Source of the DNA: Nanobdellota archaeon
GTDB lineage: Archaea > Nanobdellota > Nanobdellia > Parvarchaeales > Parvarchaeaceae
Direction: 5' to 3'
Assembly: GCA_021800365.1 (NCBI GenBank)
Contig: JAJYZA010000004.1
Location: 1 to 50,809, forward strand
DNA length: 50,809 bases
Made by a program: the position numbers and the translations under genes. The notes beneath the pieces were generated by a model. It made no database searches, had not been told where the DNA came from, and was given only the letters and a program-made list of their open reading frames with translations. Below are positions 20,999 through 30,310 of this stretch, piece after piece (the stretch's first letter is position 1; the number at the start of each line of letters is the position of its first letter).

Positions 20999-21317
20999 AG
21001 ATTTTTAGAGCTTGCGTTATTTCCTGTTTATAATTAACCATTAATTTTTGTATATCTATATTCTTTATTGCGCTTAATTTTATTTTATAATCCTTATCCA
21101 GTTTTGTAAGCATCAATGCCGTGGTTCTTTTGTAGTTTTCCTCGAGGTCTTTTTTAATCTTCGCAAACTCCTGCTCGGAAGCGCCCGTCATCGCGGACAG
21201 GTCGGATTTTGCATCTTGTACGGCCTTTTCTCCTCTCTTTTTGGCTTCTGCTATCCGCTTCTCACCAGTACGTTCTGCATCTTTTATCTTAGCCAACTCA
21301 TCTAAAATGTCACTCAT
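20967..21317 (-). CDS. atpH: A-type ATP synthase subunit H
   Basis: Charged coiled coil (IKDAERTGEKRIAEAKKRGEKAVQDAK), first gene of operon. Confidence 0.8.
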   Translation of the reverse strand: MSDILDELAKIKDAERTGEKRIAEAKKRGEKAVQDAKSDLSAMTGASEQEFAKIKKDLEENYKRTTALMLTKLDKDYKIKLSAIKNIDIQKLMVNYKQEITQALKIYGSTTPKKTE

Positions 21318-21406
21318 ACCACTAGTAAATCGGTTATAGATTTAAAGATTTTTCCCGTTTGGTGTGCGTATTTCGTATGATAATTGATATGATTACTTGC
21401 ACAAAG

Positions 21407-21461
21407 TTGTAATTTTTACAAAGATTAATATATTTAAAATACAAAAATTACAATATTACAA
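21407..21461. promoter_or_regulatory. candidate operator: palindrome TTGTAA-TTT-TTACAA plus two TTACAA repeats flanking a TATA-like AT tract
   Basis: Perfect 15-nt inverted repeat 21407-21421; TTACAA at 21448 and 21456; ATG at 21471. Confidence 0.5.
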
Positions 21462-21470
21462 AAGACACCT

Positions 21471-21902
21471 ATGCGCATGAAAGAAAAGGACTCCGAAATA
21501 CTTGAGGCGTTAAGGCGCGGCGATAGCATAGCAAATATCTCCAAGACGGTCGGCTTTCCAAAATCGACAATTTATTACCACATAAATAAGTTGAAGCGAG
21601 CGGGTTTTATCAAAGGGTTAAGGGTCGCTCTTACTTACGATCAAGCGGGTTCTGAGGGTGCGGCAATAATGTTGGTTTCATTAATAAAATCTAACCTAAA
21701 AGATGTCATAGCATTTGAAGATAAGCTACAGGAAAATTCACTGGTCACAGATATCTACAGTGTAACCGGGGATTGGGACTTCGTTCTTATCTTACAAGGT
21801 AACAAGGACGAGATTACAAAATTCCTAAGGGAGTCTATTTTATCGATGCCGAACGTAAATAGAACGCACTCCTTATTTATAATAAAACACCTAGAAGTAT
21901 AA
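21471..21902 (+). CDS. Lrp/AsnC-like HTH transcriptional regulator
   Basis: N-terminal HTH (SIANISKTVGFPKSTIYYHINKLKRAGFI) and RAM-like C-terminal domain (VTDIYSVTGDWDFVLILQG). Confidence 0.8.
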   Translation: MRMKEKDSEILEALRRGDSIANISKTVGFPKSTIYYHINKLKRAGFIKGLRVALTYDQAGSEGAAIMLVSLIKSNLKDVIAFEDKLQENSLVTDIYSVTGDWDFVLILQGNKDEITKFLRESILSMPNVNRTHSLFIIKHLEV

Positions 21903-22243
21903 TGGGGCTGGCAGATAGATATAAAGAAGTCCTTAAAAACCAGGGCATAAAGGTTAATTTAACCACGTATAAACCAAGACCAAATCATGCGCGTCTTATT
22001 TTGACTCTAATCACACTGGCACTGATAATTCCCTCATACCTATTCGTTTATCAAAATTACAATACCTGTTCTTTGTCCGCGGGAACATCAAGCATCGCGG
22101 TCGGAAATTCGGCTATCGCGACAAATCCACTTAAACTGAATTGCGGCATCGATACTACACTTTATTCGGCTACGATAGCCTTAATAATAACGATAGTCGT
22201 GTTGCTTATGCTAAAAGCGGCACGTTCGATGAAAAAGATATAA
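21902..22243 (+). CDS. two-TM membrane protein
   Basis: Two hydrophobic segments; start overlaps regulator stop. Confidence 0.65.
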   Translation: MGLADRYKEVLKNQGIKVNLTTYKPRPNHARLILTLITLALIIPSYLFVYQNYNTCSLSAGTSSIAVGNSAIATNPLKLNCGIDTTLYSATIALIITIVVLLMLKAARSMKKI

Positions 22244-22301
22244 TACGACAATGAAGAAGTAGTTTTCGTAGTTTGGTACCATTCTCGACGTAAGGAAAAT
22301 T

Positions 22302-22496
22302 ATGATTTATAAGTTTGAAAGACCATTAATCGGTGATAATATGGAAGGCTATAGTCAAAAATTATATCAATGTCCTATATGTAAGTTATATTACAAAAAT
22401 GAAGAGATGGCTAAAAAGTGTCGCGCGTGGTGTTCAAAGCACTCGAGTTGTAATCTTGCGATAACTAAATATTCTATAGAGCGGATGAAGAACTAA
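22302..22496 (+). CDS. small Cys-rich protein (YQCPICKLYYKNEEMAKKCRAWCSKHSSCNLAI)
   Basis: CxxC…CxxxC…C zinc-knuckle-like pattern; true start may be the internal ATG at 22341. Confidence 0.65.
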   Translation: MIYKFERPLIGDNMEGYSQKLYQCPICKLYYKNEEMAKKCRAWCSKHSSCNLAITKYSIERMKN

Positions 22497-22555
22497 GTCC
22501 TTACTCAAAAATAGGATTAAGGGACATTGTCAAGGCATTCCCGCTAAGTTATTTG

Positions 22556-22594
22556 CGTTTTGTTGAGTTGAGTTCCCAAAATTTACCTTCGGAA
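22556..22594. repeat. 39-nt element copy 1, 3' of tRNA-Val
   Basis: CGTTTTGTTGAGTTGAGTTCCCAAAATTTACCTTCGGAA; one mismatch to 33566-33604. Confidence 0.85.
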
Positions 22595-22608
22595 GGACCG
22601 CTGAAAAT

Positions 22609-22680
22609 GGGCCCGGAGGGGTTCGAACCCTCGGCCTCCACAATGTGAATGTGGCGTCATAACCACTAGACCACGGACCC
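22609..22680 (-). tRNA. tRNA-Val (CAC)
   Basis: Cloverleaf: acceptor GGGUCCG/CGGGCCC, anticodon arm CCACA-UUCACAU-UGUGG, T-arm GAGGG-UUCGAAC-CCCUC. Confidence 0.95.
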
Positions 22681-23714
22681 TATATGCCCCCGATTGAACC
22701 GGCCGATGAACTACTGAAAAATGACGATACGCCGAACCTAACTGCAAAGAATATGCCAATACCAATCAAAATATAGATTGGCACTGATTTCAAGCCGTCC
22801 TTCGCCCGGCCACTATTCAATATACCCCCAAGCAACGCGCTCGAGGTAGTTGTTATTACCACATTTAAAACAGAAACTATCAATATCAGGTTGGTTGAAA
22901 TCTGAGGTAACGAAAAAGATGAAAACGTCCCCCCCAGCCCGGCTCCATATGATGGGACTTGCGTAGATGAAGATGAAATACTGCCTATGCTATCGAGTAT
23001 TCCTATAAGAAACGACGCCACCCCGTACAAAAGTGGTGCTGCAATCGTAGAGGCCAAAAATATAAACAAAGAGTAGCTTCTTACTTGCGCACGCATGTCG
23101 TTTCTTATGCTTTCGTTCTGCAGTATATTTGTAGCTAGATTTTCTAGGATCAAGTGGAGCTCAGCGCCGGACCGCAGACCTTCTCCGATTATCCTCATAG
23201 TATCTCGGAAAAACCGCGACGTTGTTCTGGATGCCATCTCAATTAACGCATCACTGAAATTTTCCCCGCCCTGCACTTCTATGGCCGCGTGACTTAACAA
23301 GATGTTCAATTTACCAAATTCCGGCTTTATAGACGCCAAAAAAGAATTCTCGGGAATCATACCGGCACGCAAGTTGGCTGCCATGAGCATCAGCATGTCT
23401 GGCAATACTTTTTCTATCTGTGACGAAATTTTGTCTGCGATCATGTCGTATAAAATTTTTATAAAGAAGAAGAGACCGAAAAACGATATAAACGCGGTTA
23501 TTAAAGTAAGAAGTGGCGAAGAGGTAAATTTAAAAATAAAGAGTGCGGCCACTGCCGAGACAATAAACATAAAGACCATCAATGAGCCGATTAAACTGGA
23601 AAAATCATCCGCTTGCACCTGTGCGTATACCATACTCTGTTCCAGCACCATTCTAAGTTGCTTTGGAAGTATCCTGGAAAGTTTCGCTGCGGGATTTGCA
23701 GACTCGCGTGCCAT
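22680..23714 (-). CDS. type II/IV pilus assembly membrane protein (TadC/T2SF-like)
   Basis: T2SF pattern LMLMAANLRAGMIPENSFLAS…GGENFSDALIEMASRT; multiple TM helices. Confidence 0.8.
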   Translation of the reverse strand: MARESANPAAKLSRILPKQLRMVLEQSMVYAQVQADDFSSLIGSLMVFMFIVSAVAALFIFKFTSSPLLTLITAFISFFGLFFFIKILYDMIADKISSQIEKVLPDMLMLMAANLRAGMIPENSFLASIKPEFGKLNILLSHAAIEVQGGENFSDALIEMASRTTSRFFRDTMRIIGEGLRSGAELHLILENLATNILQNESIRNDMRAQVRSYSLFIFLASTIAAPLLYGVASFLIGILDSIGSISSSSTQVPSYGAGLGGTFSSFSLPQISTNLILIVSVLNVVITTTSSALLGGILNSGRAKDGLKSVPIYILIGIGIFFAVRFGVSSFFSSSSAGSIGGI

Positions 23715-24626
23715 TTAAACACCTACCGCCGGACGCCTGTTTCCAACCATTCCCATGAAGAATATTTCGAATATCAAAAGGAAAGGAGGTATAAGATAAA
23801 CTATGTAAAGTGTATTAAATGTTTTCGCCAATGAACCGAGTATAAGGAACACTGACATACCAAGGCTTGGTAAAACCACCGACACGAGCATATATGCCAT
23901 AGAAAGTGGCGTTAATTCGGCGGAATAAGCACGCATGTCAGATTGTTGTTTTTTTATCAACATGTCGTTTATAAGTTCAAGAGTGCCGTGGACGTCGCTA
24001 CCTGATTTTATTGCATTAACCAATATATCAACGGACCGCCTAAGAGATTGGGATGGCACGCGCGCGGAGAGCCTTAGCAATGCCTGTTCTTGAGAGATGC
24101 CAGATTCTATTTCCTCAACAGTCTCCTTAAATTCAGCAGAAACTATCCCATAATCTCCATTCGCAACATCAAGAATCGCGTTGAATACGGGAACACCGGA
24201 ACCTACCTTTATCATTACTTCCCTGATAGCAAAAACAACTTTTTCGTCTATAAGCGCCTTTCTTTTCTCAGCTACCAGCTTAGGGTAATTTATAAAATAA
24301 AGAAAATACACAAAAGGGACGACAAAAATCAGGACCAACAAAATCCCTAAGAACTGAGTAGTAAGAGCGCCCACTTGCTTCATGGCTACCAAAGCAAGCA
24401 TCATTGATACGCCAAAAAGCATCGCCATCATCAACAAAGTAACGAATATGCCTGCCGAGATGTAATCTATCGCGGGGATGTTAATGCCTGCTTCTAAAAG
24501 TGAGTGCTCTACATTTAAGGAAAAGTTCTTTATTCCGGCCGCTATCTTTCGGAATCTCCTTCCAAAGAATAATGCCTTCTCGGGAGAAACGAGAACGGTC
24601 GGTAGAAATATCTTTTCCGTCTTCAT
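23715..24626 (-). CDS. type II/IV pilus assembly membrane protein (TadB/T2SF-like)
   Basis: VREVMIKVGSGVPVFNAILDVANG…QALLRLSARVPSQSLRRSVDILVNAIKSGSDVHGTLE. Confidence 0.8.
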   Translation of the reverse strand: MKTEKIFLPTVLVSPEKALFFGRRFRKIAAGIKNFSLNVEHSLLEAGINIPAIDYISAGIFVTLLMMAMLFGVSMMLALVAMKQVGALTTQFLGILLVLIFVVPFVYFLYFINYPKLVAEKRKALIDEKVVFAIREVMIKVGSGVPVFNAILDVANGDYGIVSAEFKETVEEIESGISQEQALLRLSARVPSQSLRRSVDILVNAIKSGSDVHGTLELINDMLIKKQQSDMRAYSAELTPLSMAYMLVSVVLPSLGMSVFLILGSLAKTFNTLYIVYLIPPFLLIFEIFFMGMVGNRRPAVGV

Positions 24627-26143
24627 ATAGATTCTAGTTTTGCCGGGTCTGCATTTGTATTGACTAGTTCAATGAGCGCATCTTTTCTTGTGTAATATAT
24701 GCTGGCCATACGCCCTATCAGATTTAGATTATTGACATTTTTATCTATCATCCAATTCAATACTTTTTCTTTTTCTTCTAAATCCGCCGTTATCTCTTCG
24801 TGCGTCAGTCCGGAGTACAGCTGAAGTTTTGCTTCCAGTTTCTGCGATACGTTTATCGTTCTTTCTATCTTATCAGTTCTTGCCTTCCACTCGAAAAGAT
24901 TATTCGTTTTTAGTTCAACCTTGCCAGAAACGTAATGCTCTATGACTTCAGACAGTTCAAATACCCGCCGTATACCGGTACGTCTCTGTCTAAAAGCGGT
25001 TAGTATCAGATCCATTGCCGAGACCTCTATATCTGGCAGGTCTATCGGTTCTGAAAGTAGGCGTTTTATAACTTGCTGCGCCGTTTCGGCGTGAAGGGTG
25101 GCATAAACGGAGTGTCCCGTCATAAGAGCTTCAAATAGGGTTTGTGCGTCTTCCTTCTTTCTTATTTCACCAACGACTATTCTATCCGGTCTCATTCTAA
25201 GAGAGTTTACCAAAAGATCAAGCATTGTAACTTCTCCCTTTCCTTCCGAATTTGGTTGCCTCGTAAGAAGCGGCACCCAATGAAGGAAGCTAGGCAAAAG
25301 CAGCTCGCTTGTATCTTCTATTGTTATTATTCTTTGGTTTGGAGGGATAAATGGCATAAAAACGTTGAGAAGGCTCGTTTTACCCGATGCTGTGCCGCCA
25401 GTAACGATTATAGAAAGTTCGTACTGAATCGCCTGCCATACGAATGAGACTAGCTGCGGGGAAAGCGTCTTTAATTTTAGAAAATCTGTTACGGTCCATG
25501 GGTCTGCACGAAACTTTCTTAAGTCTAAAGTGTTCCCATGCACAGAAATCGGATACAGAGTCGCATTGACGCGGTCTCCGCTGACTAACTGAGCATCGAG
25601 TATCGGAGATAAAGTCGTTATCTGCCTGCCGACTTTCCTCGCAACCTGTTCAGATAAGCTCGCGATCTTGTTCTCGCTATCGATTCTTATGTTACTCTCG
25701 AGCCATGCGTATTTTCTATGGTACACCATTACCATAGTTTTTGAATCGTTAACGACTATCTCTTCTAGGTTTGGATCGTTATCAAGTATCTCTAATACGC
25801 CCAAGCCAAACATCTCATGAAGTAAGGTTGCGGAAAGCTCGACATACTGTACATCCTGCAAAGCTGGCAAGATCTCCCTTAATTTTTTATCTACGGTGCC
25901 TAGAAATTCCACTCTGAGGGCAGGGCTCGTATTTGCGGAAAGATCCTGTATTTTTTGCGGAAATTCTCTTATCAAATCAGTTCTTAACTCTGTAAGAATC
26001 GCTCTCATCCCCGCGTCTATTACAGGTACGTGCGCCCGGTAAACCAATGTGAATTTCTTCTGTATGCGCAGTATATCTATTTTAGCCACTATGCCGTCAG
26101 ATACCACATTATATGTATCTATTAACTCTTCTTCGGCTCCCAT
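24623..26143 (-). CDS. type II/IV secretion system ATPase (archaeal TadA/PilT-family)
   Basis: Walker A IIVTGGTASGKTSLLN; RIITIEDTSELLLP; RMRPDRIVVGEIRKKED; TGHSVYATLHAETA. Confidence 0.95.
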   Translation of the reverse strand: MGAEEELIDTYNVVSDGIVAKIDILRIQKKFTLVYRAHVPVIDAGMRAILTELRTDLIREFPQKIQDLSANTSPALRVEFLGTVDKKLREILPALQDVQYVELSATLLHEMFGLGVLEILDNDPNLEEIVVNDSKTMVMVYHRKYAWLESNIRIDSENKIASLSEQVARKVGRQITTLSPILDAQLVSGDRVNATLYPISVHGNTLDLRKFRADPWTVTDFLKLKTLSPQLVSFVWQAIQYELSIIVTGGTASGKTSLLNVFMPFIPPNQRIITIEDTSELLLPSFLHWVPLLTRQPNSEGKGEVTMLDLLVNSLRMRPDRIVVGEIRKKEDAQTLFEALMTGHSVYATLHAETAQQVIKRLLSEPIDLPDIEVSAMDLILTAFRQRRTGIRRVFELSEVIEHYVSGKVELKTNNLFEWKARTDKIERTINVSQKLEAKLQLYSGLTHEEITADLEEKEKVLNWMIDKNVNNLNLIGRMASIYYTRKDALIELVNTNADPAKLESI

Positions 26144-26305
26144 AGAAATAATGTATAATCATATCATTATATACTTTTTACTAGCTGCCACGGAAGTGGT
26201 GATGTTTTGTGTATCCGACTGACAAATAATTGACGATTTCGAAATGCAGCTACTGCCTGCAAAATGCCATTTCACCGTTTTATACTGAGATTTGCTTTAG
26301 ATAAA

Positions 26306-26946
26306 ATGGATATCTGCGTCTTTGGCGCAAGCAATGCTTATGGCGCGTTCGACAGAGAAGAGAGCGGCTGGGTCGGCTGATTAAGAAAATATGCCGAGGG
26401 TACTGTTGCGCAAATAACGGATACGGCCCTGGTATACAATTGCGGCGTCTCTGGGGACACTACAAAAGACCTATTAAAAAGATTTGAAGTAGAATACACG
26501 GCAAGGATTAAAGACTTAAACCGCCGGGGCCAGAAATGCGCTATCATATTTGAAATAGGGAAAAACGATTGCGCTGTCGACAAAAGGAAGGAAGTTGGTG
26601 TGCCGTTGAAAACTTTTGGAAGCAATTTAAAGAAATTAATGAAATCGGCGCGTCGATTCACGTCAAAAATTGTCTTCATGACCATACTCCCGTAGATGAA
26701 AGGTACAGCGCGCCGTGGATAGGAGACCGAAATTTATCTTATAAAAATGAAAACGTTAAACGTTATAACCTGGTTCTCAGAACATTGTGCTCGGGGCTTG
26801 GCGTGCCGCTGGCCGATACCTTTGGGGCGTTTTCAGAATTAGACTACAAGCCGCTTCTCGAAGATGGCGTACATTTGAATTCACGTGGACACCAAAAATT
26901 ATTTGAAATAATAAAACCGATACTTATAAAAAATAAGATTCTGTAG
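26306..26946 (+). pseudogene. SGNH/GDSL-type hydrolase pseudogene
   Basis: MDICVFGASNAYGAFDREESGWVG*LRKYAEG…YNCGVSGDTTKDL…FEIGKNDCAV…ILP/VDERY…DGVHLNSRGHQKL; in-frame TGA 26378-26380 and frameshift near 26688-26693. Confidence 0.8.
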
Positions 26947-26958
26947 GGATGGCAAACT

Positions 26959-27444
26959 TTATTTATTTTCAGCATTTGCTGTCTTTCTTATTTCATTCGC
27001 CAACTGTTCGAGTTCTTTGTCATCCGCCCTCTCGCCCATTAGAGTAGTAACATAGCCCGTATACTTATCAAAATGCGCCTTCTGCTCAGCAATCAAGATC
27101 TCGTCTTTTGATTCCATCCCTATCGCGGGGTACAACTTTGCATGCAGGTGATTTATACCGGTCCCCTCTAAGACTAAATGTACTCTCTTGACTTTCAGCC
27201 CCTTCTCCAACAGCCTTACAACTGTCCTCACTGAGTGCATAAATTCATCGTAGTCGGAATCGCTTAAGTCAAAAGCATAACTTTCCAGATGCTTCTTTGG
27301 GATTACGAGGGTTTGCCCTTTTATGTTTGGAAAGATATCTAGTATGGCGAAATATGCTTTGTTCTCCCAAATCTTGAATGCCGGGATAGTACCACTAGAA
27401 ATCTTACAAAATATGCACCCCTCACTTTTTTCCATAACCATCAA
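26959..27444 (-). CDS. HIT-family (histidine triad-like) protein
   Basis: CIFCKISSGTIPAFKIWENKAYFAILDIFPNIKGQTLVIPKKH…GTGINHLHAKLYP. Confidence 0.85.
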   Translation of the reverse strand: MMVMEKSEGCIFCKISSGTIPAFKIWENKAYFAILDIFPNIKGQTLVIPKKHLESYAFDLSDSDYDEFMHSVRTVVRLLEKGLKVKRVHLVLEGTGINHLHAKLYPAIGMESKDEILIAEQKAHFDKYTGYVTTLMGERADDKELEQLANEIRKTANAENK

Positions 27445-27462
27445 GCTTCAAATCTCTTTATA

Positions 27463-28263
27463 TTATCCAAATTCCGTCCTGTACAACGGATTCGCATTTG
27501 GTGCGGGCGTTTCAGGCACTGCACAGCATATGGATTGTTTTACAATATTACTCAAGCTTGTGTATCCGTTCAAAAGTGCGCCTTTGAACGATGCCCAGCC
27601 TCTGCTAAGCGAGTTGTAAATATTAGCTGCGCCATTTTTAACGTATGTCGTAATTTTAGACCAATTTCTGTAAGCCAAGCAACAAAGCCTAAATATACCG
27701 TATGCCGCAAGGAAACCGAGGCCGAATGCATAACCCGCCAAAAACCCAAAGAATTTCGCATTTACTGCCTTTACAAGCCCAGAGTAGGCTGTGTGATTAA
27801 ACGCGTTATACCTCCACTCATAATCGGCTTTGGGAAGGCTAAACAGCGGTTTTTTGGCCGTTATAGAGGCAGATGAGTAATCCATTCCGACTGCATTTGC
27901 TGGACCGGTAAGCATATTGCCTAAATTTTCCTTTTTTGATCTTTTTGGATCATGAAGAGCTACTGCACTTGCCCCGAAGTCTGCTGACATTAGGCCTGCC
28001 TGGTATAATTGAGTAGGGAGCGGCAAAAAGAACTGTAAGCCTTTTGACATGTATTTCCCAAGCCATTTCCCGGCTTTGACCGCGGCCGAGTCTACGCTTT
28101 TCGGATGAAGCGCATCGAAGGCGCCAAGTCCTATAAATGAAAGTACAAATTTAGCCGCTTTTTTCGCGCCGCTTTTCAAAGTCTGGTAAAGTGAACGCGT
28201 AGTGGCTGCCGGATTGCCTGCGCTATCCTTAAGTATGGATTCGATATTATGCCCAGTTTCCAT
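27463..28263 (-). CDS. hypothetical membrane-associated protein
   Basis: Long ORF with hydrophobic segments (FGFLAGYAFGLGFLAAYGIF). Confidence 0.65.
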   Translation of the reverse strand: METGHNIESILKDSAGNPAATTRSLYQTLKSGAKKAAKFVLSFIGLGAFDALHPKSVDSAAVKAGKWLGKYMSKGLQFFLPLPTQLYQAGLMSADFGASAVALHDPKRSKKENLGNMLTGPANAVGMDYSSASITAKKPLFSLPKADYEWRYNAFNHTAYSGLVKAVNAKFFGFLAGYAFGLGFLAAYGIFRLCCLAYRNWSKITTYVKNGAANIYNSLSRGWASFKGALLNGYTSLSNIVKQSICCAVPETPAPNANPLYRTEFG

Positions 28264-28363
28264 AACTTAATAGGAAATGAGCAAGTATAAAAGACTTTGC
28301 CGACCATGTGCGTAATTTCCGTGAGTTATCCAACGAAAGGTATTTAAATATAGAATCGCTCGT

Positions 28364-28897
28364 TTGATTATGGCTTCCAACCAGAGCAAATTGGGCAAAC
28401 TTATAGTTATTTTGGTGTTTTTGGTTCTTTTTTTGATACTTCTTTATGCGGGTTTCGCAGAATGGATAAGTGTTAATCCAGCAATACTGTCATTTTTAGG
28501 TCCATTGGTAGGGATACCCACGTTCTCATTATATTGGGTTTTATCAAATCCTTCGAATGCGTCATATCCACTTGGTTCATCTTATCTTGTATTCCTTGCG
28601 GCTGCAGTGTTTTACTTCATCGCACTTATATCCGCATTGTTGCTATTGAGATCGCGAAGGCTCCTTTTACCATCCGGAATACTTTCTATAATCTCCGCCA
28701 TAATCGGATTTGTAGCTGTTGGTGCCATATCGAGCAATTCATATAATGGTATCCCGATTTTACTCGCCGGCAGTGGCACATACTTGGTTTTATCGGTCGG
28801 AATAATTTACATAATATTATATGCTCTTGCGCGTTTTGGTCTAAGTTTAGACGAAATTGTAAAAAGACTATTGCTGGCATTCGGAATAAAGAAATAG
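28364..28897 (+). CDS. four-TM membrane protein
   Basis: Hydrophobicity. Confidence 0.65.
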   Translation: MIMASNQSKLGKLIVILVFLVLFLILLYAGFAEWISVNPAILSFLGPLVGIPTFSLYWVLSNPSNASYPLGSSYLVFLAAAVFYFIALISALLLLRSRRLLLPSGILSIISAIIGFVAVGAISSNSYNGIPILLAGSGTYLVLSVGIIYIILYALARFGLSLDEIVKRLLLAFGIKK

Positions 28898-28923
28898 CAA
28901 GCTATAGTTATAAAAACGTTGAT

Positions 28924-30087
28924 TCAATCTTGAATCTTTTTAAGCCCTGATGCAATGTCGGCTATTAGATCCTCCACCCTCTCTATCCCGACGGAAAGGC
29001 GCAAAAGAGATTCGCTTATATCATTATTTCCTATATTTTTTCCCTGCGCAACGCCGTGTGTCATAGAAGAAGGGTGTTCTATCAGTGATTCGATCCCGCC
29101 TAAGCTTACTGCAAGAGAGATAATTTTCAACCCGGAAAGGAATCTCCTTACCTCTGTCAAACCACCGTATAATTCAAACGACAGCATGCCGCCGAATCCA
29201 GACATCTGTTTCTTCGCCAATTCGTATTGGGGGTGGCTCTTTAAACCAGGATAAATAACACGTTTAACTTTTTTCTGTTTTTCCAAATACTCTGCGATCT
29301 TCATCGCATTTTCCTCATGCTGCCGCATTCTGATAGCTAAAGTTTTGACGCCGCGTGCAACTAGAAAGCTATCAAAAGGAGAAAGTATGGCCCCATCTAT
29401 TTTTCTTACGAAGTTCATTTTCTCGTATAATTCTTTATCTGAAGTTATTACGGCTCCGCCAATAGAATCGCTATGCCCGTTTAGGTATTTTGTCGTGCTG
29501 TGAACCACTGCATCTGCACCCAAAAGAAGGGGTTTCTGCAGAAAGGGGCTGGCAAAGGTATTGTCTACTATCAGTTTTACTCTATACTTTTTCGATATAA
29601 CAGATATGCTTTTTATATCGCAAAGTTTCATTAGCGGATTGCTTGGCGTCTCCAACCATATTAATTTCGTATTTTTTGTGATCGCTTTTTCTATGTCCCT
29701 TGTCGAAGTGGCATCAACATATGTTACTTTAACCCCAAAACTCTCCGCAAATAGCATGCTTAGGAGCTCTTTTGTACCGCCGTAAAGATCATCTGACGCA
29801 ATAATGTGGTCCCCAGTCTTTACAAGAGACATTATCAGTACAGTTTCCGCCGCCATTCCGGAAGAAAAGCATAGACAAAATCGTCCGCCCTCCAAATCCG
29901 CTAGCTTTTTTTCTAGGATTGTTCTAGTCGGATTAGAAAGACGAGAATACGCATAACCGTCAAGAAGGCTCCCGATGTCCTTTCTTAAGAATGTCGAAGT
30001 CAAATGTATCGGCGGCGTTATCGCATTGATCCCATCATCTGACGTCCTTTCCTCGCCCGAGTGGATGGCTTTGGTTTCAAATTCCAT
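28924..30087 (-). CDS. cystathionine gamma-synthase/lyase-family PLP enzyme
   Basis: ETKAIHSGEE…PPIHLTSTF…GYAYSRLSNPTR…HSTTKYLNGHSDSIGGAV (PLP Lys). Confidence 0.9.
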   Translation of the reverse strand: MEFETKAIHSGEERTSDDGINAITPPIHLTSTFLRKDIGSLLDGYAYSRLSNPTRTILEKKLADLEGGRFCLCFSSGMAAETVLIMSLVKTGDHIIASDDLYGGTKELLSMLFAESFGVKVTYVDATSTRDIEKAITKNTKLIWLETPSNPLMKLCDIKSISVISKKYRVKLIVDNTFASPFLQKPLLLGADAVVHSTTKYLNGHSDSIGGAVITSDKELYEKMNFVRKIDGAILSPFDSFLVARGVKTLAIRMRQHEENAMKIAEYLEKQKKVKRVIYPGLKSHPQYELAKKQMSGFGGMLSFELYGGLTEVRRFLSGLKIISLAVSLGGIESLIEHPSSMTHGVAQGKNIGNNDISESLLRLSVGIERVEDLIADIASGLKKIQD

Positions 30088-30291
30088 TCATTAGCTAAGC
30101 TAATAAATTATATAAACCTTACAAAAAATTGGTGATGCTGATATTCGGTTATTTTGATTCTAATAACAGAAAAGATAGATCATAAGATATAATTAGCTAA
30201 GAAATAAAAAGATTAAATATTTAAAAGGTAGTCTTAAAATAAGCAAATAAAAAACTCTGCTTTGATATACAAAGATTAATAGGGATAAATA

Positions 30292-30306
30292 GTATATTTA
30301 ATATAC
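30292..30306. promoter_or_regulatory. 15-nt palindrome GTATATT-T-AATATAC ending 4 nt before the PRTase start
   Basis: Direct reading. Confidence 0.4.
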
Positions 30307-30310
30307 CAAT

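Noticed and set aside
22583-22765. Minus-strand 60-aa ORF over the tRNA-Val region
   Set aside because: Translates the tRNA gene; typical tRNA-overlapping artefact.
26378-26380. TGA as selenocysteine or programmed readthrough in the SGNH hydrolase
   Set aside because: Position is not a conserved Cys/Ser, a second lesion exists downstream and no SECIS-like context was seen; decay or sequencing error is simpler.
26338-26685. Minus-strand 115-aa ORF
   Set aside because: Antisense to the SGNH-hydrolase pseudogene, whose frame has recognisable motifs.
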